This document shows positions 8,420-16,766 of a stretch of DNA of 64,000 bases, one piece after another; the first letter of the stretch is position 1; each line of letters opens with the position of its first letter. Position numbers and translations under genes: made by a program. Location: positions 2,108,001 to 2,172,000 of the forward strand of contig CAVXCD010000003.1 in assembly GCA_963760225.1 (NCBI GenBank). Reading direction: 5' to 3'. Source of the stretch: 13-2-20CM-66-19 sp963760225 (GTDB lineage: Bacteria; Pseudomonadota; Gammaproteobacteria; Steroidobacterales; Steroidobacteraceae). The notes below the pieces were generated by a model. The model did not search any database. It saw only the letters and a program-made list of their open reading frames with translations, and was not told where the DNA came from.

Positions 8420-9516
8420 AAATCGCCAGCCTCGAGACCTTCGCCAACCAGTTCGTGTGCTTCGTGCGGCTCACCACCGACAGCGGTGCGGTCGGCTGGG
8501 GCCAGACCTCGACCTACAACGCCGACATCACCGCGGCGGTGTTCCACCGCCAGGTGGCTCCCTGGGCCCTCGGCGCCGACGCCCTCGACATCGAGGCGCT
8601 CATCACCCGTGTCGAGGAGCGCGAGCACAAGTTTCCCGGCAGCTATCGCTGCCGCGCGCTCGCCGGGCTCGACACCGCGCTGTGGGATCTGCACGGCAAG
8701 CTCGCCGGCAAGCCGGTGGTCGAGCTGCTCGGCGGCAAGCCGCGGCGCCTGCGCGCCTATGCATCCTCCATGCGCCGCGACATCTCCCCGGCCGAGGAGG
8801 CGCGCCGGCTGGTGCAGCTGCGCGACGAGCTCGGCTTCGACGCCTTCAAGTGGCGCGTCGCCGCCGAGTGCGGCCACGACATCGATGAGTGGCCGGGGCG
8901 CACCGAGGCGATCGTGCCGCAGGTGGCGCGCGCACTCGGTGACGCCGTGGCGAAGCTCGTCGACGCCAACAGCGGCTACTCGCCGCGCCGGGCGATCGAG
9001 GTCGGCCGGCTCCTCGAATCGCAAGGCATCAGCCATTTCGAGGAACCCTGTCCCTACTGGCAGCTCGCCGCAACCAAACAGGTCACCGACGCACTCGCTC
9101 TCGACGTGAGCGGCGGGGAGCAGGACTGGGACCTGGCGACCTGGGAGCGCATGATCGAGATGCGCGCGGTCGACATCGTGCAGCCGGACATCATGTACAT
9201 GGGTGGGCTGTCGCGCACGCTCGCGGTGGTGCGGCGCGCCGCCGCCGCCGGTCTGCCGTGCACGCCCCACAGCGCCAACCTGTCGCTGGTGACCGTGTGT
9301 ACCATGCACCTGCTCGGTGCGATCGCCAACGCCGGCAAGTACCTGGAGCTCTCGATCGAAGGCGCGGACTACTATCCGTGGCAGCAGGGGCTGTTCCGCG
9401 AGGACCCGTACCAGGTACGCGATGGTCACGTGACCATTCCGGCCGCTCCCGGCTGGGGCGTGGAGATAAATCCCGTCTGGCTCGACGCGGCGGGGCATCG
9501 CGTCAGCCGCCTATAG
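8410..9516 (+). CDS. Enolase-superfamily enzyme (mandelate racemase/muconate lactonizing type)
   Basis: 368-residue member of the MR/MLE group, whose enzymes abstract the alpha-proton of a carboxylate held by Mg2+ and then dehydrate, racemise or cycloisomerise it. The GTG at 8410 gives a start overlapping phnY by 10 bp; GTG 8416 is an alternative. Metal ligands are Asp185 (DANSGY), Glu211 (HFEEPCPYW) and Glu237 (SGGEQDW). Lys147-Trp-Arg149 replaces the common KxK base motif, and His287 (CTPHSANL) sits where MR-type enzymes place the second base. This pattern suggests an acid-sugar-dehydratase- or MR-like reaction. The substrate is unknown. Its place inside the phn operon hints at a hydroxylated phosphonate or another carboxylate from the same source, but that is speculation. 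Confidence 0.85.
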   Translation: MDVKIASLETFANQFVCFVRLTTDSGAVGWGQTSTYNADITAAVFHRQVAPWALGADALDIEALITRVEEREHKFPGSYRCRALAGLDTALWDLHGKLAGKPVVELLGGKPRRLRAYASSMRRDISPAEEARRLVQLRDELGFDAFKWRVAAECGHDIDEWPGRTEAIVPQVARALGDAVAKLVDANSGYSPRRAIEVGRLLESQGISHFEEPCPYWQLAATKQVTDALALDVSGGEQDWDLATWERMIEMRAVDIVQPDIMYMGGLSRTLAVVRRAAAAGLPCTPHSANLSLVTVCTMHLLGAIANAGKYLELSIEGADYYPWQQGLFREDPYQVRDGHVTIPAAPGWGVEINPVWLDAAGHRVSRL

Positions 9517-9527
9517 GAGTTCGCTGC

Positions 9528-10895
9528 ATGCAGCCAGAAGAGGTGCGCACCAGCGCTCAGGCCCGGGCCATTGTCGAGGAGCGCGGCCTGCAGCACGTCA
9601 AGATCGGCGTGTTCGACAACGACGGCATCCTGCGCGGCAAGTACCTCGAGCGCGACAAGTTCTTTACTGCGCTCGACAAGGGCATGGGTTTCTGCGACGT
9701 GGTGCTCGGCTGGGACTCGAGCGATCAGCAGTACGACAACATCACCTTCACCGGCTGGCACACCGCCTTCCCCGACGCCCCGGTGCGACTGTTGCCCGAG
9801 ACCTGCCGCGCCCTGCCGCTCGAGGGCAACATGCTGCTGTTCCTCGGTGAGTTCGCCGGGCGCGCCGAGGAGGTCTGCCCGCGCGCCACGCTGCGCCGCG
9901 TGCTGCAGCGCGCCGCCGCCATGGGTTACGCGGCCGCGGCCGCCGCCGAGTACGAGTTCTTCCTCTTCAGCGAGACCCCGGCGAGCGTGCGCGAGAAGCG
10001 CTACCGCGGGCTGACCAACCTGACCCCCGGGTATTTCGGCTACTCGCTGCTGCGCAGCTCGGTGCACGCCGAGCTCTACCAGGCGCTGCTGCAGCTCGCG
10101 ACCGACATGCGCATGCCGATCGAGGGGCTGCACACCGAGACCGGCCCCGGTGTGCTCGAAGCGGCGCTGCGCTACACCGAAGCGCTCGAGGCCGCCGACC
10201 GCGCCGCGCTGTTCAAGACCTTCGTCAAGGTGCTCGCGCAGCGGCGCGGTCTCATGGCGACCTTCATGGCCAAGTGGTCGGAAGCACTCCCCGGTCAGAG
10301 CGGCCACTTGCACGTGTCGCTGGCCCGCGCCGACGGCACTTCCGCGTTCTACGACCCGGCTGCCGCGCACACCATGTCGCAGGAGATGCGCTGGTTCGTC
10401 GGCGGGCAGCAGGCGCTCATGCCGGAGCTGCTCGCCATGGTCGCCGCTACCGTCAACAGCTACACGCGCCTCGTGCCCGGCTACTGGGCGCCGACCGCCG
10501 CCACCTGGGGCGTGGAGAATCGCACCTGCGCGTTGCGGGTCATCCAGGGCGGCCCCCGGGCGCAGCGCGTCGAGTACCGCATCGCCGCGGCGGACATCAA
10601 CCCCTACCTGGCGCTCGCGGCGGCGATCGGCTCGGGTCTGTGGGGCATCGAGCATCACATCGAGCCGGATGAGCCGATCACCGGCAACGCCTACGACCGC
10701 AAGCTCCCGGCGAAGCGCCAGCTGCCGCGTACCCTCACCGAGGCCGCCGCCCGCCTGGCGCACTCCAGACCCGCGCAGGAGCTGTTCGGTGCGGCCTTCG
10801 TCGCGCACTTCGCCGCCAGCCGCGAGTGGGAGGAGCGCCAGTTCCGCCGCGTGGTCACCGACTGGGAACTGGCGCGATACTTCGAGATCATCTGA
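9528..10895 (+). CDS. Glutamine synthetase-like gamma-glutamyl ligase
   Basis: 455-residue ATP-dependent ligase of the GlnA/PuuA family. ATG 9528 has AGGAG seven bases upstream and follows the enolase-family gene by 11 bp. Features: N-terminal beta-grasp VKIGVFDNDGILRGKYLERD; catalytic domain with AEYEFFLF, IEGLHTETGPGVLEAAL, SGHLHVSL, NSYTRLVPGYWAP and VEYRIAAADINPYLALAA. Divergence from housekeeping GlnA and the GxxRGK-like N-terminus place it with ligases that attach glutamate to amines (PuuA, GlnA4, IpuC). Next to an aldehyde and an alcohol dehydrogenase it could gamma-glutamylate an amino alcohol or amine. Activity on ammonia cannot be excluded. Confidence 0.85.
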   Translation: MQPEEVRTSAQARAIVEERGLQHVKIGVFDNDGILRGKYLERDKFFTALDKGMGFCDVVLGWDSSDQQYDNITFTGWHTAFPDAPVRLLPETCRALPLEGNMLLFLGEFAGRAEEVCPRATLRRVLQRAAAMGYAAAAAAEYEFFLFSETPASVREKRYRGLTNLTPGYFGYSLLRSSVHAELYQALLQLATDMRMPIEGLHTETGPGVLEAALRYTEALEAADRAALFKTFVKVLAQRRGLMATFMAKWSEALPGQSGHLHVSLARADGTSAFYDPAAAHTMSQEMRWFVGGQQALMPELLAMVAATVNSYTRLVPGYWAPTAATWGVENRTCALRVIQGGPRAQRVEYRIAAADINPYLALAAAIGSGLWGIEHHIEPDEPITGNAYDRKLPAKRQLPRTLTEAAARLAHSRPAQELFGAAFVAHFAASREWEERQFRRVVTDWELARYFEII

Positions 10896-12280
10896 TGAGT
10901 CTCAGCAGCATCAGCCCGATCGACGGCAGCCTCTACGCGCAGCGCACCGCGGCCACAGAGGCGCAGATCGATGCGGCGCTCGAGAGCGCGCGCAGCGCGC
11001 AGCGCGCCTGGCGCGAGGTGCCCCGCGACGCGCGCGTCGCGATCATGGAGCGCTTCGCCACAGAATTCGAGCGGCGCGGCGCCGCGATCGCCGCCGAGCT
11101 GCCCTGGCAGATAGGCCGGCCGATCCGCTTCGCCCCGAGCGAGGTGCGCGGCACGCTCGAGCGCACGCGTCACATGAGCAGCATCGCCGCCACGGCGCTT
11201 GCCGATATGGACGCAGTTCCCAAGGCCGGCTTCCGCCGCTTCATCCGCCGCGAGCCGCTCGGGGTCGTGTTCACGGTGGCCGCCTGGAACTACCCGTACC
11301 TGATCGCCGTCAACAGCGTGGTGCCGGCGCTGCTGGCCGGCAACGCGGTGCTGCTCAAGCACTCCGCGCAGACCCCGCTGTGCGGAGAGCGCTTCGCCGA
11401 GTGCCTCGCCGCCGCCGGGCTTCCCGCGGGGCTCTTCCAGGTGCTGCATCTGACACATGCGGATACCGGGCGGGTGATCGGCGACCCGCGCGTCGACTTC
11501 GTCGCCTTCACCGGCTCGGTGGCCGGCGGCCGGGCGGTGCAGCGCGCCGCCGCCGAGCGCTTCATCGGCGTCGGACTCGAGCTCGGCGGCTGCGACCCGG
11601 TGTACGTGCGCCACGACGCCGACCTCGCGCACGCCATCGAGAACATCGTCGACGGCGCGTACTTCAATTCCGGCCAATCCTGCTGCGGACTGCAGCGCAT
11701 CTACGTGCACGCCAGCGTCTACGAGCCCTTTACGCGCGGCTGCATCGAGCTGATCGGGCAGTACCGGCTCGGCGATCCCCTCGACCCCGCGACCACGCTC
11801 GGGCCGCTGGTGCGCACCGCGGCCGCGGACACGGTGCGCGAGCAGCTGCGCGCGGCGGTAGCGGCCGGCGCGCGCCCGGCGATCGATGAGCGCGCCTTCG
11901 CGCGCAGCCGGCCCGGTACGCCGTACCTCGCGCCGCAGTTGCTGCTCGACGCGCCGCCGGATTGCACGGTGATGCGCGAGGAGATCTTCGGCCCGGTGGC
12001 GGGCGTCATGCGGGTCGCCTCGGACGCCGAAGCCGTCGCGCACATGAACGACAGCGCGTTCGGTCTCACCGCCGCGGTGTGGACGCGCGATGCGAGCGCC
12101 GCGCTCGCGCTCGGCGCGCAGGTGCAGACCGGCACCTGGTTCATGAACCGCTGCGACTACCTCGACCCGGCGCTCGCCTGGGTGGGAGTCAAGGATTCCG
12201 GGCGCGGCTGTACGCTGTCGGTCGTCGGCTACGAGCAGCTGACGCGACCCAAATCATTCCACCTGCGGGTAACGACGTGA
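10895..12280 (+). CDS. NAD(P)-dependent aldehyde dehydrogenase
   Basis: 461-residue ALDH starting in an ATGA overlap with the ligase gene. It has TVAAWNYPYLIAVNSVVPAL, LLKHSAQTPLCGERF, VAFTGSVAGGRAVQ, the base Glu229 in LELGGCDP, and FNSGQSCCGLQRIY with nucleophile Cys263. The position after ELGG is Cys where most ALDHs have Lys or Asn, an unusual change close to the active site. The overall form resembles succinate-semialdehyde, aminobutyraldehyde and gamma-glutamyl-aminoaldehyde dehydrogenases. The operon context (ligase before, Fe-alcohol dehydrogenase after) suggests oxidation of an aldehyde made by the downstream dehydrogenase. Substrate unknown. Confidence 0.88.
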   Translation: MSLSSISPIDGSLYAQRTAATEAQIDAALESARSAQRAWREVPRDARVAIMERFATEFERRGAAIAAELPWQIGRPIRFAPSEVRGTLERTRHMSSIAATALADMDAVPKAGFRRFIRREPLGVVFTVAAWNYPYLIAVNSVVPALLAGNAVLLKHSAQTPLCGERFAECLAAAGLPAGLFQVLHLTHADTGRVIGDPRVDFVAFTGSVAGGRAVQRAAAERFIGVGLELGGCDPVYVRHDADLAHAIENIVDGAYFNSGQSCCGLQRIYVHASVYEPFTRGCIELIGQYRLGDPLDPATTLGPLVRTAAADTVREQLRAAVAAGARPAIDERAFARSRPGTPYLAPQLLLDAPPDCTVMREEIFGPVAGVMRVASDAEAVAHMNDSAFGLTAAVWTRDASAALALGAQVQTGTWFMNRCDYLDPALAWVGVKDSGRGCTLSVVGYEQLTRPKSFHLRVTT

Positions 12281-13443
12281 GCGCAGTACTCAAGGCCAAT
12301 TGGAATTACCCCACCACGGTATGGGCGGGACCGGGCCGCATCGCCGAGCTCGGCGCTGCCTGCGCGCGGCTGCAGGTGCAGCGCCCGCTGCTGGTCACCG
12401 ACGAGGGCCTGCGCGATGCGGCGATCGTGCGGCGCGCGCGCGAGCTGGTGCCCGCCGCCGGGCTGTTCGCGGGCGTGCGCGGTAACCCGGTGGCGGCCAA
12501 CATCGAGGCGGGCCTGGCGGCCTACCGCGCGGGGGATCACGACGGGGTGATCGCCTTCGGCGGCGGCTCGGCGCTTGATGCCGGCAAGGTGATCGCGTTC
12601 ATGTCGGGACAGACGCGGCCGCTGTGGGATTTCGAGGACGTAGGTGACTGGTGGACGCGCGCCGATCCGCGCGGCATTGCGCCGGTCGTGGCGGTGCCGA
12701 CGACCGCGGGCACGGGGTCCGAGGTCGGCCGTGCCGGCGTAGTCGTCAACGAGGCGACGCAGCAGAAAAAGATCATCTTCCATCCGCAGATGATGCCGGG
12801 CGTGGTCATCAGCGACCCGGAGCTCACGGTCGGACTGCCGCCGGCGATCACCGCGGCCACCGGCATGGATGCCTTCGTGCACTGCTTCGAAGCTTACTGC
12901 GCGCCGGGCTTCCATCCGCTCGCCGACGGCATCGCGCTCGAGGGCATGCGGCTCATCCAGACCTACCTGCCGCTCGCCTGCGAGAACGGCGCCGACATCG
13001 AGGCACGCTCGCGCATGCTGGCCGCGGCCAGCATGGGCGCCACCGCCTTCCAGAAGGGCCTGGGCGGCGTGCACGCCATCGCGCACCCGGTCGGCGCGCA
13101 CTACAACACCCACCACGGGCTCACCAACGCGGTGCTGCTGCCGTACGTCATGGTGCACAATCGCGCGGCGATCGAAGCGCACCTCGCGGTCATCGCGCGC
13201 GTCCTGAACCTGCCCGGCGAGCCCTATGCGGCGCTGTTCGAGTGGGTGCTGGGCTTTCGTGAGCGGCTCAGGATCCCGCACTCACTCGCCGAGATCGGCG
13301 TGCCCTCCCGGGATGCCGCGCTAATCGGGCGTGAGGCCGAGCTCGACCCCTCCGCGGCGGGCAATCCGCTGCCGAGCGACGCGGCCGCCTACGCGCGCAT
13401 CTTCCGCGCAGCCGTCAGGGGTGACCTGACCTTGGGCGACTGA
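12277..13443 (+). CDS. Iron-containing alcohol dehydrogenase
   Basis: 388-residue group III (Fe2+) alcohol dehydrogenase. GTG 12277 overlaps the ALDH stop as GTGA. Nucleotide-binding motif GGGSALDAGK (about residues 95-104), PTTAGTGSEVG, and metal-binding region with TGMDAFVHCFEAYC and HAIAHPVGAHYNTHHGLTNA, where the Asp and His ligands lie. It interconverts an alcohol and an aldehyde with NAD(P). As last gene of the phn-linked operon it likely works with the preceding ALDH to oxidise an alcohol via aldehyde to acid. It converges on the hisN-like gene with four bases between stops, and no terminator hairpin is evident. Confidence 0.9.
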   Translation: MSAVLKANWNYPTTVWAGPGRIAELGAACARLQVQRPLLVTDEGLRDAAIVRRARELVPAAGLFAGVRGNPVAANIEAGLAAYRAGDHDGVIAFGGGSALDAGKVIAFMSGQTRPLWDFEDVGDWWTRADPRGIAPVVAVPTTAGTGSEVGRAGVVVNEATQQKKIIFHPQMMPGVVISDPELTVGLPPAITAATGMDAFVHCFEAYCAPGFHPLADGIALEGMRLIQTYLPLACENGADIEARSRMLAAASMGATAFQKGLGGVHAIAHPVGAHYNTHHGLTNAVLLPYVMVHNRAAIEAHLAVIARVLNLPGEPYAALFEWVLGFRERLRIPHSLAEIGVPSRDAALIGREAELDPSAAGNPLPSDAAAYARIFRAAVRGDLTLGD

Positions 13444-13447
13444 GGCT

Positions 13448-14236
13448 TCACTCCCCGCAGAGCCCGGCGAGCGCCTCGCGCCACAGCGCCTCGGTGGCCG
13501 CCGCCACCACGCGCCCGTCGGATGCGACGCTGAGCGGCGCACCGCGCCAGTCGCTGATGCGGCCGCCGGCGCCCTGCACCACCGGGACCGCGGCCATGAA
13601 ATCGTGCGGCTTGAGCAGCACCTCGATGACCAGGTCGCAGTAGCCGCCGGCCAGTATGCCGTACAGGTAGCAATCCCCGCCGAAGCGGCGCAGCGCCGCG
13701 CGCGCGCTCAGCGTCTCGAAGCGCCGCCGCTCGCTGGCGTCGAAGCTCTCCGCGGTGGTGGTGTACACCACCGCCTCGGCAACCGCGCGGCACGCGCTGG
13801 TCCTGACCGGAGCGCCGTTGAAGAGCGTCGCGCGCCCCTCGCAGCCCACCCAGCGCTCGGCGAGCGCCGGCGCCTCGATCACCCCGATCACCGGGCGCCC
13901 GTGCTGCAGCAGCGCGATCAGCGACCCGAACAGCGGGTAGCCGGTGATGAAGCTCTTGGTGCCGTCGATCGGATCGAGCACCCAGGTGAATTCCCCGCTG
14001 CCCTCGGCGGCGAACTCCTCGCCGCGGATCGCATGCCCGGGAAAGGCCGCGCGGATCATGCGGCGCATCTCCATCTCGATGCCGCGGTCGGCGAGCGTTA
14101 CCGGGCTGCCATCGCCCTTGCGCTCGATGGCGAGCGGCGTGCGGAAATGCTTCATGGCGATGACGCGCGCGACGTCGGCGAGCCGCTCGGCGAGGGCGAG
14201 CGCTGCGGCACGATCCGGGTGTTCACTGAAGCTCAT
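13448..14236 (-). CDS. Inositol monophosphatase-family phosphatase (HisN-like)
   Basis: 262-residue Mg2+-dependent phosphatase. Motifs: KGDGSPVTLADRGIE, IRGEEFAAEGS (Glu ligand), TWVLDPIDGTKSFITGYPLFG (core WVLDPIDGT) and a C-terminal LKPHDFMAAVPVVQGAGG in place of the usual WDxAA stretch. The KSFITGYPLFG version is typical of HisN-type histidinol-phosphate phosphatases rather than SuhB or CysQ. Histidinol phosphate is therefore the likely substrate, but inositol phosphate or a related sugar phosphate is possible. It is the most downstream gene of a minus-strand group with the GATase, GDPD and PaiB-like genes. The gap to the GATase stop is 15 bp. Confidence 0.85.
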   Translation of the reverse strand: MSFSEHPDRAAALALAERLADVARVIAMKHFRTPLAIERKGDGSPVTLADRGIEMEMRRMIRAAFPGHAIRGEEFAAEGSGEFTWVLDPIDGTKSFITGYPLFGSLIALLQHGRPVIGVIEAPALAERWVGCEGRATLFNGAPVRTSACRAVAEAVVYTTTAESFDASERRRFETLSARAALRRFGGDCYLYGILAGGYCDLVIEVLLKPHDFMAAVPVVQGAGGRISDWRGAPLSVASDGRVVAAATEALWREALAGLCGE

Positions 14237-14251
14237 CCCGCCCTCGGTTGC

Positions 14252-15106
14252 TCAGTGGCGGCGCTGCGCGTACGGCAGCACCTGCAGCTTGAGCCAGTTG
14301 CTGAGCTCGGCGAGCCTCAGGGACTGCTGCTGCAGTGCCGGGCCGAGCCCGTGCTTCCAGGTCAGGCGGCGATCGTGCGGATCGTGCATGAGCGCGCGCA
14401 GCTCGGCGACGAAGCCCTCGAGCTCCGCCCGGCTGGCAAACAGTTGCTCGGCGAGCAGCGTCGCGCCGTAGCGCAGCGCCGTCGCCGCAATCTCGCTGAA
14501 GGTGTATTCGGGGTGGTACTGCACGCCCCAGCAGGTGCCGCGGGCGTGCTTGAGCTCGAGCGCCTGCAGGCCCATGTCGTTGCTCGCCAGCACCACGGCA
14601 CCCGCGGGCAGCTGCTCGATGTCGTCGCGGTGCACCGTGATCGCTTCGAAGACCGTGGGCTTGCCGTTGAACATCGGATGGCGCCGCCCGGCTTCGCTGA
14701 GCTCGATGCGCCGCGCGAAGCCGAATTCCCGTCCCAGCGGGTTGCGGCGCACGCTACCGCCCGCGGCACACACCGCCACCTGCATGCCCCAGCAGCTGCC
14801 GAACAGCGGCACCCCGTGCGCCAGCACCGCGCGCGCCAGCTCGATCTGCCGCTCGATATGCGCACCGCCCTCGTAGACGTTGAGCGCCGAGCCGGTGATC
14901 GCCACGCCGTCGTAGCTGGCCAGCCCGCTGCCGGTGGCAAAGTGCACCTCGCCGTCGGCCGGACGCACGATGTCGCAGCTCAGCTCACCAAGGCCCTGCA
15001 GTACCTGCATATAGCCTTCCCCGGAAGGGCTGCCGCCGGCGGCGACCTGCTGCGCGCGGGTCGTTGCGCGGTTGCCGTCAATCACCAGGATGCGCAGGGC
15101 GCTCAC
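14252..15106 (-). CDS. Class I glutamine amidotransferase-like protein
   Basis: 284-residue stand-alone class I GATase domain, cytoplasmic. Start is GTG at 15106-15104, overlapping the GDPD stop by four bases. The nucleophile elbow FGSCWGMQVAVC gives the Cys, and VQYHPEYTF gives His and Glu of the triad. It resembles the GMP-synthase-like amidotransferases that are not fused to a synthase. Such proteins hydrolyse glutamine or gamma-glutamyl amides. The gamma-glutamyl ligase at 9528 lacks an obvious partner hydrolase in its own operon, so this protein could remove the glutamyl group. That link is inference; it is on the opposite strand and convergent. Confidence 0.82.
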   Translation of the reverse strand: MSALRILVIDGNRATTRAQQVAAGGSPSGEGYMQVLQGLGELSCDIVRPADGEVHFATGSGLASYDGVAITGSALNVYEGGAHIERQIELARAVLAHGVPLFGSCWGMQVAVCAAGGSVRRNPLGREFGFARRIELSEAGRRHPMFNGKPTVFEAITVHRDDIEQLPAGAVVLASNDMGLQALELKHARGTCWGVQYHPEYTFSEIAATALRYGATLLAEQLFASRAELEGFVAELRALMHDPHDRRLTWKHGLGPALQQQSLRLAELSNWLKLQVLPYAQRRH

Positions 15107-16032
15107 GCCGGCGCTGCTCCCGCCGGCGCGGGAAGCTCCAGGCCCCGCTCTTCGAGCAGTGCGCGCAGTACGTCCGGGCGGTCGGTAGCCATCCCGTCGA
15201 CATTAAACCCGAGCAGCCGCAGCATGTCCGCCGGCTCGTTGACGCTCCACGGCACCACCCGCAGTCCGAGCGCGTGCGCGCGCCGCACCCGCCCGGCATC
15301 AAGATCCAGGTAGTCCGGCCCCCAGGTGCCAGCGCCGCTGGCCTGTACCAGCTGTTCCACCGAGTTGCCGAACCGCGCGGGATCGACTCCGCCGAGCCAC
15401 GGCGAGGGTTGCGCAGCGCCGACGCGCACCGTGTCCTCACCGGGCTGCTGCTCGGTGAGCGCCACGCAAGCGACCTGCGGCATCTGCCGCCGTGCAGCGC
15501 CGAGCACCTGCCAGTCGAAAGCCATGACCACGACCAGTGCGGCGGTGCCGGTGCGCTCGAGCTCGCGCCCCACCGCCTGCACGAACTCCTGCGCCGCAGG
15601 GGTGAGTTGCGGTTGCTCGGGGAAGGTCTTGATCTCGATGGCGACGCGCACCCGGCCGCCGCCGCGGGTGCGCACCAGATTGAGCACGTCGGCGAGTCGC
15701 GGGATGCGCTCGCCGTCCACGGCCTGCTGCTGCGGGAAGCGCGCGGCGTAGGCACTCCCGGGCCGCAGCCGTCCGACGTCGTAGCTCTGCAGCTCGGCGT
15801 AGCTGAGCGTGACGATCGGCGGACCGGTGCGGGGGAGAAAGGTGCCGTGCGCATCGCGCGTGCAGTCGGGATTGAGCTGCGGGTCGTGCGAGACAACTAC
15901 CACCCCATCGCGCGTCACCGCGCAATCGAGCTCCACGCTGCTGACCCCGAGCGACAGCGCGCCGGCGAACCCGGCGAGCGTATTTTCCGGCCACAGGCCA
16001 CGGGCACCGCGGTGGCCCTGCAGCTCGAACAT
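15103..16032 (-). CDS. Glycerophosphodiester phosphodiesterase
   Basis: 309-residue GDPD of the UgpQ/GlpQ family, hydrolysing glycerophosphodiesters to glycerol-3-phosphate and an alcohol such as choline or ethanolamine. The N-terminus LQGHRGARGLWPENTLAGF carries the HRG...ENT signature. VELDCAVTRDGVVVVSHDP gives Glu/Asp metal ligands and the second His, and VAIEIKTF supplies the later Glu-Lys pair. No signal peptide is present, so it should be cytoplasmic. I chose ATG 16032 because it begins the domain and has GAGGGG just upstream; the open frame reads further but shadows the PaiB-like gene. Ethanolamine release could feed the ligase/ADH/ALDH set nearby, which is speculative. Confidence 0.9.
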   Translation of the reverse strand: MFELQGHRGARGLWPENTLAGFAGALSLGVSSVELDCAVTRDGVVVVSHDPQLNPDCTRDAHGTFLPRTGPPIVTLSYAELQSYDVGRLRPGSAYAARFPQQQAVDGERIPRLADVLNLVRTRGGGRVRVAIEIKTFPEQPQLTPAAQEFVQAVGRELERTGTAALVVVMAFDWQVLGAARRQMPQVACVALTEQQPGEDTVRVGAAQPSPWLGGVDPARFGNSVEQLVQASGAGTWGPDYLDLDAGRVRRAHALGLRVVPWSVNEPADMLRLLGFNVDGMATDRPDVLRALLEERGLELPAPAGAAPA

Positions 16033-16039
16033 GGTCCCC

Positions 16040-16681
16040 TCAGTCCGTCCGCTCGGGAGGAGCGAGCTGCGCGACCTCATCGGCGTTACGCCCCTCCGCG
16101 CGCAGCGCCGCCGCCACCGCCGCGCGGTCGGCGGCCGGGCGATTCTGGCTGCCCTTGAATTTGGCGACGATGCGGGTGATGGTGATCTCGAAACCGACGA
16201 TGGCCGCGAGCATCGCCTCGATGTAGTCGGCGGGCGCATCGCTCACGCGCCAGCGGTCCGCGCGCCCGGCTTCGTAGGTATCGGTGAGCTCGGTGACCAG
16301 CTCTCGCAGCCATGCCTCCTCGTGGATGAAGCGGATGGTGCCATCGACGTGTACCGCGGCATAGTTCCAGGTCGGCACGACCTTGCCGTGCTGCGCGCGG
16401 CTCGGATACCAGACGGGCGACACGTAGGCGTCCGGCCCGGTGAAGATGGCGAGTACCGGTGTGCCGTCGGCGAGCTCGCGCCACAGGGTGTTGGCGCGGG
16501 CAATATGCCCGCGCAGCACGCCGCTGTCCGCGCCGCTCAGCTGCGCGCGCAGCGGCAGATGGTGGGCGCTGAGCCCCTGCGGGGTCATGGCGGCGAGCGT
16601 CGCCAGCGGATGCTGTGCGAGGAAGCGCTGCAGCACCTCCGGCCGCGTCTCGCGAAAATGCTCCGGAACGTACACCTGCAT
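16040..16681 (-). CDS. PaiB-like FMN-binding protein / negative transcriptional regulator
   Basis: 213-residue PaiB-family split-barrel flavin-binding protein. Family marks are the N-terminal MQVYVPEHFRE, the stretch LATLAAMTPQGLSAHHLPL, FTGPDAYVSPVWYPSR, VPTWNYAAVHVDG and, near the C-terminus, IVGFEITITRIVAKFKGSQNR. In Bacillus subtilis paiB is linked to negative regulation and to a polyamine acetyltransferase; how PaiB proteins act biochemically is not well settled. It heads the minus-strand group with GDPD, GATase and HisN-like phosphatase (gap of 7 bp to GDPD) and diverges from a ureohydrolase gene, a polyamine-type enzyme, which agrees loosely with the family history. Confidence 0.85.
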   Translation of the reverse strand: MQVYVPEHFRETRPEVLQRFLAQHPLATLAAMTPQGLSAHHLPLRAQLSGADSGVLRGHIARANTLWRELADGTPVLAIFTGPDAYVSPVWYPSRAQHGKVVPTWNYAAVHVDGTIRFIHEEAWLRELVTELTDTYEAGRADRWRVSDAPADYIEAMLAAIVGFEITITRIVAKFKGSQNRPAADRAAVAAALRAEGRNADEVAQLAPPERTD

Positions 16682-16766
16682 CCCCCGTCATGGCCCGAGA
16701 GCGTATTCTACGCCATGCCCCCGGCGCTGCCGGGGCCGTGCGCCGCAGTGTCGCGAGGCAAGCATC
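16682..16766. promoter_or_regulatory. Divergent region with two small inverted repeats
   Basis: The 85-bp spacer between the PaiB-like and ureohydrolase genes holds a 13-bp palindrome GCGTA-TTC-TACGC (16701-16713) and a GC-rich hairpin CCCCGGC-GCT-GCCGGGG (16719-16735). The first contains TAGAAT when read on the minus strand, a possible -10 for the paiB group, and may be an operator. The second may shape the ureohydrolase leader. Neither function is proven. Confidence 0.35.

Noticed and set aside
14252..15106. GMP synthase (guaA)
   Set aside because: Only the amidotransferase domain is present; there is no ATP-pyrophosphatase domain.
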